From Bacteroidales bacterium (GTDB taxonomy: Bacteria; Bacteroidota; Bacteroidia; Bacteroidales; UBA1715), in assembly GCA_031262005.1 (NCBI GenBank), contig JAISIO010000027.1, positions 1 through 6,371 of the forward strand: a stretch of DNA of 6,371 nt, written 5' to 3'. Shown piece by piece: positions 1 to 4,927 of this stretch. The notes below the pieces were generated by a model. It saw nothing but the letters and a program-made list of their open reading frames with translations, searched no databases and was not told the DNA's origin. Each line of letters opens with the position of its first letter. Within the stretch, counting starts at the first letter, position 1. Both the position numbers and the translations under genes were made by a program.

Positions 1-1136
1 CGCTGCATAATAGCTTCGGGCGAAGCGTAAAGCCACAGAACAATAGAATTAGCGTGTAGCATCTCACGGTTTTTTTCGTTGAGCACTATACCACCGCCAC
101 ACGAAATAATGTGCGGTTCCATAGCATTAAAACTCTCTGAAAGTTCTTCATATTCAAGTTGCCGAAAAAATCCTTCGCCCTGTGCTGCAAATATCTCGGT
201 AATAGGTCTTTGCTGTTTTTCTACAATAGCGTCGTCTATATCCTTAAACACATACCCGAGTTTTTCTGCCAACACTTTTCCGTGGCTTGTTTTGCCTGCA
301 CCCATTAAACCAATGGTTGAAACGGTGTGTGTTAATTCGCTTAATGGCTTTGCGTTGAAACCACTTCGCATGACTTCTTTATCGGGTTGTTCGTCCAAGA
401 AAATTTTATATGCCATCACCGCCTGATTCAAAAGCCAATCGTTGGCAGAAACCATCGTGCAATTTTTTTCTTGGGCAAGCGGTGTAAGCACCGAACCTTT
501 GTAATTGGCGTCAAACACAATGTGTTCCTCTTTGAGCCACGCTTTATCCACCATGCTTATATGTTGCGGCAAAGCCGAAATAATAATCTGCGTTTCGCCA
601 AGCAGTTGAGGCAAATTCTCTACCGGGGAATACGCACACGAGAGTTTTTTTGCAATTCTTCGCGCCTTTGCTTCGGTGCGATTAACCACCGTAACCTGCG
701 CTCCGGCTTGTTGCATACCAAAAATTGCCGCTTTTGCCGCTCCTCCGGCTCCTATTACCACACATTTTTTATTGTTCACATCTATGCCCGCATCGGCAAA
801 ACTTTGCACCACGCCGTAATAATCAGTATTATACCCATGCAGTTCGCCATTGCGGGTAACAATTGTATTAATTCCTCCAATGGCACGAGCACTTTCGTCA
901 ACCTTGTCTACAAGTTTAAGCATTTTTTCTTTGTAGGGCGAGGTTACATTCATTCCGCTCACACCCAACGATTTATACAAGAAAATAGCTTGTTTGGCAT
1001 CTCTTGCCATTATGCGCACATATACAGCATTTTTGTGTGCCGCTTGAAATTGCGCATTAAATAAATCGGGGCTTTTGCTGTGCAAAACCGGTTTACCGGT
1101 AACGGCAAAAATTTGGGTTGTATTTGAATTAGACAT
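1..1136 (-). CDS. aroE-aroK: Bifunctional shikimate dehydrogenase / shikimate kinase fusion (3' end beyond window)
   Basis: One uninterrupted reading frame of 378 visible codons starts at ATG 1136 (in-frame TAA at 1157-1155 upstream) and runs off the window. Residues 1 to about 250 are shikimate dehydrogenase (3-dehydroshikimate + NADPH to shikimate). Substrate-site residues are S20 and S22 in HSKSP, K69 in NVTSPYK, N90 in GGINT, D105 in GYNTDYYG and Q238 in NQAVMAYKIF. The NADP site is GAGGAAKA (129-136) plus NRT (152-154). After a linker of about 22 residues, shikimate kinase (shikimate to shikimate-3-phosphate) begins near residue 273, with Walker A GLMGAGKT (276-283), DID (299-301), R325 in GEGFFRQLE, and GGG (347-349). 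The kinase lid and C-terminus, roughly 70 residues, lie outside. The two domains catalyse consecutive cytoplasmic steps of chorismate synthesis. No frameshift or stop lies at the junction, and both sets of catalytic residues visible here are intact. Domain calls are firm; true fusion rather than assembly error is very likely. Confidence 0.93.
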   Translation of the reverse strand, partial: MSNSNTTQIFAVTGKPVLHSKSPDLFNAQFQAAHKNAVYVRIMARDAKQAIFLYKSLGVSGMNVTSPYKEKMLKLVDKVDESARAIGGINTIVTRNGELHGYNTDYYGVVQSFADAGIDVNNKKCVVIGAGGAAKAAIFGMQQAGAQVTVVNRTEAKARRIAKKLSCAYSPVENLPQLLGETQIIISALPQHISMVDKAWLKEEHIVFDANYKGSVLTPLAQEKNCTMVSANDWLLNQAVMAYKIFLDEQPDKEVMRSGFNAKPLSELTHTVSTIGLMGAGKTSHGKVLAEKLGYVFKDIDDAIVEKQQRPITEIFAAQGEGFFRQLEYEELSESFNAMEPHIISCGGGIVLNEKNREMLHANSIVLWLYASPEAIMQ

Positions 1137-1166
1137 ATACTTGTTTTGTTTTTCTTAACAGGTTAA

Positions 1167-1262
1167 TTAATTGGATTTACATTCTATCACAACATCATTT
1201 TTAGCAACGTGCAATAACAGTTGTGTAAGATAATCCACCAAACCAATATATTTCTTTTTCAT
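1167..1262 (-). CDS. Possible 31-residue small protein or leader peptide upstream of aroE-aroK
   Basis: ATG 1262 opens a 31-codon frame ending in TAA at 1169-1167, 30 nt before the aroE-aroK start. It begins MKKKYIGLVDYL and is mixed hydrophobic and charged, with one Cys near the end; I recognise no family. The reason to list it is position: a TAnnTTTG box on the same strand (1293-1286) ends 23 nt before this ATG, within the 16-29 nt range seen for real genes in this window. The frame stays open upstream to an ATG at 1379, but that start would precede the promoter, so the short form is preferred. It has no run of Trp, Phe or Tyr codons, so classical aromatic attenuation is not supported. It may simply be untranslated leader of aroE-aroK. 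Confidence 0.25.
   Translation of the reverse strand: MKKKYIGLVDYLTQLLLHVAKNDVVIECKSN
1172..1237 (-). other. Two-part inverted repeat in the aroE-aroK leader
   Basis: Two perfect 6-bp arm pairs are nested: TGGATT (1172-1177) with AATCCA (1232-1237), and CACAAC (1188-1193) with GTTGTG (1220-1225). They could fold into an interrupted hairpin with an asymmetric internal loop and a 26-nt apical loop in the leader RNA. The structure overlaps most of the possible small ORF. Twelve paired bases in AT-rich DNA may be chance, so this is a weak call. Confidence 0.2.
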
Positions 1263-1285
1263 GAGAGAAGGTTTAAGATAGGGCA

Positions 1286-1293
1286 CAAATGTA
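1286..1293 (-). promoter_or_regulatory. Predicted Bacteroidetes -7 box for aroE-aroK leader (TACATTTG)
   Basis: On the minus strand the sequence reads TACATTTG, an exact match to the Bacteroidetes TAnnTTTG element. A TTTC at 1314-1311, 17 nt upstream, is a degenerate candidate for the -33 element. Transcription would start near 1279-1281, 17-19 nt before the small ORF and about 145 nt before aroE-aroK. Confidence 0.5.
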
Positions 1294-1360
1294 ACAAAAA
1301 CAATTTGATAGAAAGTTTTCGATAATGAAGTTTCGTCACAATCGCGCATAAATTGTTTAA

Positions 1361-1455
1361 AGTATAAAAGAAATAACATCTATTTTTAAGGTTTATTTCA
1401 AGTATAAAATAAATAATATGTATATTTGCCATATATTATATAGTATAAAAGAAAT
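1361..1455. repeat. Three 14-bp direct repeats, AGTATAAAAGAAAT type, 40-41 bp apart
   Basis: Copies lie at 1361-1374 (AGTATAAAAGAAAT), 1401-1414 (one mismatch, AGTATAAAATAAAT) and 1442-1455 (identical to the first). Start-to-start distances are 40 and 41 bp, close to four helical turns, so the copies would face nearly the same side of the DNA. Copy 2 lies between the presumed -33 and -7 elements of the ATPase promoter, and copy 3 runs into the ATG at 1454. This arrangement suggests operators for a DNA-binding regulator, possibly the gene's own product; that role is inference. The repeats are too short and AT-rich for CRISPR repeats. Confidence 0.6.
1421..1428 (+). promoter_or_regulatory. Predicted Bacteroidetes -7 box for the ATPase gene (TATATTTG)
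   Basis: TATATTTG followed by C matches TAnnTTTG exactly. TTTC at 1396-1399, with a 21-nt spacer, is a plausible degenerate -33 element. Transcription would begin near 1433-1436, which excludes the ATG at 1418 as a start and makes 1454 the first AUG on the message. Confidence 0.55.
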
Positions 1456-2668
1456 GGTTAGCATTAAAAATATGATTCTCAGAAAAGAATATATCGAACA
1501 CATCAAGCCGTTTATCGGCAAACCAGCAATAAAAGTGTTGATGGGGCAGCGGCGTGTAGGCAAAAGTTATATTTTGCTACAACTGATGCAGGAAATCAAG
1601 TTACAAAATCCGGATGCCAACATCATTTTTATTGATAAAGAATTAGACAAGTTTTCTCATATTCAAGACAATAAAGAGTTGTATACCTACATTGATGCGC
1701 AACTCCAAACGTCGAATAATTATCTTTTTATTGATGAAGTGCAGGAAATCCGTTCGTTTGAACTTTGCCTGCGCAGCCTGTTGAACGAGGGCAAATGCGA
1801 TATTTTTTGCACCGGAAGCAATGCAAATCTGCTTTCGGGCGAGTTGGCAACGCATTTAGCCGGGCGTTATGTTGCCTTTGAAATTCATTCACTCAGTTAT
1901 GTGGAATTTTTGGAATTTAATCGCTTGGAAAACACGAACGTATCGCTCAATCAATACTTAACAATGGGAGGAATGCCGTTTTTACCCCATTTTTCTACCG
2001 ACAAAGAAGCCGCTTTTGAGTATCTGAACAATGTATATTCCTCCATTTTGCTCCGTGATGTAGTGGCTCGTGAAAACATTCGCAACGTGTCGTTTCTGGA
2101 AAATTTAGTATCGTATCTGTCTGATAATATTGGGAATATAATCTCTGCGCACAACATCAGCAAATACCTGAAATCGCAACAGATAAACCTTACGCCGCAG
2201 ACGGTTCTTAACTATCTGCACAGCCTTTGCAATGCGTTTTTCGTGTACCGTATTCCTCGTGCAGACGTTGTGGGGTTGAAAATTTTTGAAGTGGGAGAAA
2301 AATACTACTTTGAAGACATTGGTATCCGCAATTCTTTGCGCACGTTCAACCTGCGAAAAGACATCAATAAACTGATGGAAAATGCGGTTTGCCTGCATTT
2401 GATGCGGCTAAAATACCGTGTTTTTGTGGGTAAAATAGACGACAAAGAAATTGATTTCATTGCCGAAAAGAATGGCGAACGACGCTATATTCAGGTGGCA
2501 TATATGCTCTCGGAAGAGGCAACCATAGAACGTGAATTCGGCAACTTAATGCGTATTCCCGACCAATATCCCAAATATGTAATTAGCATGGACGAAATGT
2601 CGATCGGCAATTACAAAGGCATCAAACAAATGCACTTGCGAGAGTTCCTGTCAATGACAGATTTGTAA
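1454..2668 (+). CDS. AAA_14 / DUF4143 family ATP-binding protein
   Basis: A 404-residue cytoplasmic P-loop ATPase of the archaeal-type AAA_14 plus DUF4143 family, abundant in Bacteroidota and without an established function. Walker A is GQRRVGKS (31-38), Walker B is YLFIDEVQ (90-97, D94 and E95), a sensor-like TGSN lies at 120-123, and GGMP at 172-175 is typical of the family. The middle is the helical DUF4143 part, ending around KYYFEDIGIRN. The C-terminus resembles a PD-(D/E)XK nuclease fold, with EIDF (332-335) and IQVAY (346-350). Where active nucleases have (E/Q)xK, this protein has Q347-V-A, so cleavage is doubtful. The start at 1454 is the first ATG after the predicted promoter; ATG 1472 (MILRKEYI) fits the usual family start better and is an alternative. 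The gene stands alone between unrelated housekeeping genes, with three direct repeats at its promoter. It has been compared with toxin-like or mobile ATPases, but no partner gene is seen. Confidence 0.9.
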   Translation: MVSIKNMILRKEYIEHIKPFIGKPAIKVLMGQRRVGKSYILLQLMQEIKLQNPDANIIFIDKELDKFSHIQDNKELYTYIDAQLQTSNNYLFIDEVQEIRSFELCLRSLLNEGKCDIFCTGSNANLLSGELATHLAGRYVAFEIHSLSYVEFLEFNRLENTNVSLNQYLTMGGMPFLPHFSTDKEAAFEYLNNVYSSILLRDVVARENIRNVSFLENLVSYLSDNIGNIISAHNISKYLKSQQINLTPQTVLNYLHSLCNAFFVYRIPRADVVGLKIFEVGEKYYFEDIGIRNSLRTFNLRKDINKLMENAVCLHLMRLKYRVFVGKIDDKEIDFIAEKNGERRYIQVAYMLSEEATIEREFGNLMRIPDQYPKYVISMDEMSIGNYKGIKQMHLREFLSMTDL

Positions 2669-2701
2669 TTTTTAGTTTCATCAAACAAAAGGACACAATT
2701 A

Positions 2702-3394
2702 TTAATTATTAACTGCTAATTGCTCCATCGCCACCCACAAAGCATCGCTCTGCGGCACTGGAGCTTCTATACGCATAGGCAGTTTTGTTACCGGATGTAT
2801 AAATTCCACAATGCGAGCGTGTAACGATATGCCACCTCCATTGTTACTTCGAGGAAAGCCGTATTTCAAATCGCCTTTTATGGGGCTACCTATTGCCGAT
2901 AATTGACAGCGAATTTGATGATGTCTTCCGGTGTGCAAATTAACTTCCAGCAAACTGTAATTATTGGATCGAGCAATGGTACGATAATCAAGCTGTGCTT
3001 CTTTAGAGTCGGGCATTGATTTTATGTAGGCACTTGATTTATTGGTCTTTGTATTACGCACTATAAAGTGTTGCAATAAGGCAGATTCGGGTTGTGGTTG
3101 ATTTTTCACAATCGCCCAATATAGTTTTCTAATCTGCTTTGTTTTAAACATTTCATTCAATCGAGTTAAAGCTTTACTTGTACGTGCAAGTACCACCACG
3201 CCACTTACCGGACGGTCTAACCGGTGCGGAACGCCCAAAAACACATCGCCCGGCTTATTATATTTTTCTTTTATATAGCGTTTTACCTCTTCTTCGAGCG
3301 AAGCATCGCTGGTAGTATCGGGTTGCACCAGCATATTCACCGGCTTGTTTATTGCAATAATGTGATTGTCTTCGTATAAAACTTCCAAGTTCAT
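2702..3394 (-). CDS. RluA-family RNA pseudouridine synthase
   Basis: A 230-residue enzyme that isomerises uridine to pseudouridine in rRNA or tRNA. The catalytic aspartate is D60 in HRLDRPVSG (57-65), and the active-site tyrosine is probably Y92 in KLYWAIV. The conserved LHTGRHHQIR (153-162) and the following PIKGDLKYG (171-179) are present. It has no N-terminal S4 RNA-binding domain, so it is the short, single-domain form of the family, and it is complete. The proline-valine in HRLDRPVSG, where RluA, RluC and RluD have other residues before the SG, is as I recall it in a Bacteroidota subgroup. The substrate position cannot be told from sequence, so no gene symbol is given. It converges with the ATPase gene across a 33-bp gap and has its own promoter at 3418-3411, divergent from panD. 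Confidence 0.92.
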   Translation of the reverse strand: MNLEVLYEDNHIIAINKPVNMLVQPDTTSDASLEEEVKRYIKEKYNKPGDVFLGVPHRLDRPVSGVVVLARTSKALTRLNEMFKTKQIRKLYWAIVKNQPQPESALLQHFIVRNTKTNKSSAYIKSMPDSKEAQLDYRTIARSNNYSLLEVNLHTGRHHQIRCQLSAIGSPIKGDLKYGFPRSNNGGGISLHARIVEFIHPVTKLPMRIEAPVPQSDALWVAMEQLAVNN

Positions 3395-3410
3395 AATGTA
3401 AAAATTTTTT

Positions 3411-3418
3411 CAAAAGTA
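3411..3418 (-). promoter_or_regulatory. Predicted -7 box for the RluA-family gene (TACTTTTG)
   Basis: TACTTTTG on the minus strand matches TAnnTTTG and ends 16 nt before the ATG, implying a very short 5' leader of about 10 nt. A TTTTG lies 24 nt further upstream, slightly too far for a standard -33 element. Confidence 0.5.
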
Positions 3419-3450
3419 GAGAAAAAATTACATTTTTGATTTCAAAACCA

Positions 3451-3458
3451 TAGATTTG
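3451..3458 (+). promoter_or_regulatory. Possible distal -7 box upstream of panD (TAGATTTG)
   Basis: TAGATTTG matches TAnnTTTG. It lies 71 nt before the preferred panD start. No well-spaced -33 element is seen; TTTG at 3435-3438 leaves only a 12-nt spacer. It could be a second panD promoter or a chance match in AT-rich DNA. Confidence 0.3.
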
Positions 3459-3498
3459 TAATTTTTATAAATTCAATGGTTCGTTACAAATTAATTCC

Positions 3499-3506
3499 TA
3501 CTTTTG
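3499..3506 (+). promoter_or_regulatory. Predicted proximal -7 box for panD (TACTTTTG)
   Basis: TACTTTTG followed by CC matches the Bacteroidetes -7 element and ends 23 nt before ATG 3530. Because it lies downstream of the ATG at 3476, a transcript from it can only use the later start, agreeing with the PanD family N-terminus. The -33 element is not recognisable. Confidence 0.55.
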
Positions 3507-3529
3507 CCAAAAATTTTTACTCAACTCCT

Positions 3530-3880
3530 ATGACAATAGAAATTTTAAAATCAAAAATTCATCGCATAACTGTAACTCAGGCAAATTTGGATTACATTGG
3601 CAGCATTACCCTCGACGAAAACCTGCTTGATGCCGCCAATATTATTGCTAATGAAAAAGTGCAAGTGCTCAATGTTGCCAATGGTGCGCGCATAGAAACC
3701 TATGTCATAAAAGGCGAACGCGGTTCGGGGGTATGTTGTTTGAATGGTCCGGCAGCGCATCATTTCACTCCCGGCGACGTGGTTATTGTGGTTGCTTACG
3801 CTCAAATGGATTTTGAAGAAGCAAAAACATTCCGCCCTCACATAATTTTCCCCGATACCGAAACCAATACTTTGGTATAG
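3530..3880 (+). CDS. panD: Aspartate 1-decarboxylase, pyruvoyl-dependent (PanD)
   Basis: A 116-residue proenzyme that decarboxylates L-aspartate to beta-alanine for pantothenate and coenzyme A synthesis in the cytoplasm. With the start at 3530 the residue numbers match the E. coli enzyme exactly: self-cleavage between G24 and S25 (YIGSIT) gives the pyruvoyl group. K9, R54, Y58 and N72 (in LNGPAAH) fall at the known functional positions. An in-frame ATG at 3476 would add 18 residues, but that stretch contains a predicted promoter box and is not part of the family. The length is slightly below the 126 residues of E. coli PanD, the difference being at the C-terminus. No panC lies next to it in this window. 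It is the first gene of the plus-strand series and may be transcribed with rfaE2, 56 nt downstream. Confidence 0.96.
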   Translation: MTIEILKSKIHRITVTQANLDYIGSITLDENLLDAANIIANEKVQVLNVANGARIETYVIKGERGSGVCCLNGPAAHHFTPGDVVIVVAYAQMDFEEAKTFRPHIIFPDTETNTLV

Positions 3881-3891
3881 AAATAATTACA

Positions 3892-3934
3892 GAGATATGA
3901 GCTGCGAATTTCGTATCTCCTAAAACCTTGTTTT
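3892..3934 (+). other. Two adjacent potential hairpins between panD and rfaE2
   Basis: GAGATATGAG (3892-3901) can pair with TTCGTATCTC (3910-3919), giving ten pairs (two G-U) around an 8-nt loop. Just after it, AAAAC (3922-3926) and GTTTT (3930-3934) form a 5-bp inverted repeat with a 3-nt loop, ending 2 nt before the rfaE2 ATG. The first hairpin is not directly followed by a U-run, so it is not a textbook terminator. It could be a weak terminator, a processing site or a modulator of rfaE2 translation. Confidence 0.4.
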
Positions 3935-3936
3935 CT

Positions 3937-4419
3937 ATGAATCATTTAGAACACATAACGGCTAAAATAGTAGATCTCACGCAAGCCCACACCATAATTG
4001 AACAATGGCGCGCGCAAGGCGAAACGGTTGTTTTTACCAATGGTTGTTTCGATATTATTCACAAAGGACACGTGTATTATTTGGCACAAGCCCGTGATTT
4101 GGGAACAAAACTGATAGTAGGATTAAACACCGACGAGTCTGTTCGTGCACTGAAAGGAACTAATCGTCCGGTTAAAGAATTAGAATCGCGTGCGCTTACG
4201 TTAGCAGCATTCGGTTGCATTGATTTAATCGTTCCTTTTGCCGAAGACACGCCACAGAAGGTAATAGAAACGCTCATACCTCATGTGCTTGTAAAAGGAA
4301 GCGACTATTGTGTGAATACCATTGTAGGTGCCGATGTGGTGTTACAGAACGGCGGGTCGGTGCAAACAATTGATTTTGTACAAGGCTTTTCTTCAACAAA
4401 TTATTTCAATAAAATGTAG
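3937..4419 (+). CDS. rfaE2: D-glycero-beta-D-manno-heptose 1-phosphate adenylyltransferase
   Basis: A 160-residue nucleotidyltransferase that transfers AMP from ATP to heptose 1-phosphate, giving the ADP-heptose used for LPS inner core. It matches the C-terminal half of E. coli HldE throughout. The nucleotide-binding HxGH is H42-K-G-H45 in TNGCFDIIHKGH, followed by LNTDESVRALKG and RPVKELESR. Near the C-terminus are VKGSDY (119-124), IVGAD (129-133), GG (139-140) and SST (152-154). The heptose kinase half (RfaE1) is absent, so this is the stand-alone form, which is common in Bacteroidota; the kinase should be encoded elsewhere. A TTG at 3928 would add three residues, but ATG 3937 is the natural start. 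No promoter box is evident directly upstream, so transcription from panD is likely. Confidence 0.95.
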   Translation: MNHLEHITAKIVDLTQAHTIIEQWRAQGETVVFTNGCFDIIHKGHVYYLAQARDLGTKLIVGLNTDESVRALKGTNRPVKELESRALTLAAFGCIDLIVPFAEDTPQKVIETLIPHVLVKGSDYCVNTIVGADVVLQNGGSVQTIDFVQGFSSTNYFNKM

Positions 4420-4439
4420 GATTTTGACCGAAAATACAT

Positions 4440-4447
4440 TACTTTTG
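4440..4447 (+). promoter_or_regulatory. Predicted -7 box for the lipoprotein-radA pair (TACTTTTG)
   Basis: TACTTTTG followed by GC matches TAnnTTTG and ends 29 nt before the lipoprotein ATG. TTTG at 4423-4426 leaves only a 13-nt spacer, short for a -33 element. The box lies just after the rfaE2 stop, suggesting a new transcription unit for the lipoprotein gene and radA. Confidence 0.5.
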
Positions 4448-4476
4448 GCAATTCCGAACCATTAAAAAAACAGCGC

Positions 4477-4920
4477 ATGATTAGGAAAATTACTTTTTTA
4501 GCAATTATTGCCAGCATACTTGTATCTATTACGTCGTGCAAAAAATCAACCGAACTCATGGTAGTGGGCAAATGGCTCATTGACGACGTGGGTTTGCCTT
4601 ACGCCCGTCCGGGAGCGTATTGGGAATTTGATGCCAGTGGCGTTTTAACTCTTTACCTCAATCCGAAAGGCACAAAAAACGGCGTTATCAAAGGCGAATG
4701 GAAGATAAAAAAAGTAATGCTGCGCCGCTATATCGAAATCACCATGACCGAAATAATCGGCGAACTTGAAGAAATTGACGCTCGGGAAATGACTTTAACA
4801 GGAACATGGCGCATAGATTTTCTCAACAATCGGGAAATGGGTATAGTGCGCATTGACTGCCCTACCTGTGAAACCGAAGGAAAATCCTATCTTCGTCGTG
4901 ATTTTACAAAAATAAAGTAA
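4477..4920 (+). CDS. Small predicted lipoprotein, lipocalin-like
   Basis: A 147-residue protein with a lipoprotein signal peptide: basic MIRK, a hydrophobic stretch (5-19) and the lipobox I-T-S-C, with C21 the expected lipidated residue. C21 is followed by KKSTE rather than an acidic stretch, so there is no obvious surface-export signal of the Bacteroidota type and a periplasm-facing anchor is more likely. The mature part starts with VVGKWLIDD and is rich in alternating beta-strand patterns (WEFDASGVLTLYL, GEWKIKK, MTLTGTWRID), resembling small lipocalin-like lipoproteins of Bacteroidota; this family call is tentative. A CPTC motif (128-131) near the C-terminus could form a disulfide or bind metal. 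Function is unknown. It ends 7 nt before the radA start, so the two are probably co-transcribed. Confidence 0.85.
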   Translation: MIRKITFLAIIASILVSITSCKKSTELMVVGKWLIDDVGLPYARPGAYWEFDASGVLTLYLNPKGTKNGVIKGEWKIKKVMLRRYIEITMTEIIGELEEIDAREMTLTGTWRIDFLNNREMGIVRIDCPTCETEGKSYLRRDFTKIK

Positions 4921-4927
4921 CAGAGCG

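Noticed and set aside
79..1064. Two long plus-strand open frames (79-426 and 387-1064) opposite aroE-aroK
   Set aside because: They are antisense shadows. The minus-strand frame carries complete shikimate dehydrogenase and kinase motifs, while these translations show no recognisable motifs.
1418..1453. Upstream start at ATG 1418 for the ATPase gene
   Set aside because: The predicted -7 box (1421-1428) lies after this ATG, and the added residues do not resemble the family N-terminus.
1361..1455. A short CRISPR-like array, since three repeats are separated by 26-27 bp
   Set aside because: The repeats are only 14 bp and AT-rich, one is mismatched, the last runs into a start codon, and no cas gene is nearby.
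2447..2500. Active PD-(D/E)XK nuclease in the ATPase C-terminus
   Set aside because: The EIDF aspartate is present, but the following motif is Q-V-A without the catalytic lysine, so an active nuclease cannot be claimed.
2669..2701. Bidirectional terminator between the converging ATPase and RluA-family genes
   Set aside because: Only a weak 4-bp GTTT/AAAC pairing and AT-rich sequence are present; there is no GC-containing hairpin with a T-run.
3928..3936. TTG start adding three residues to rfaE2
   Set aside because: ATG 3937 follows immediately and fits the family; the TTG lies inside a small inverted repeat.
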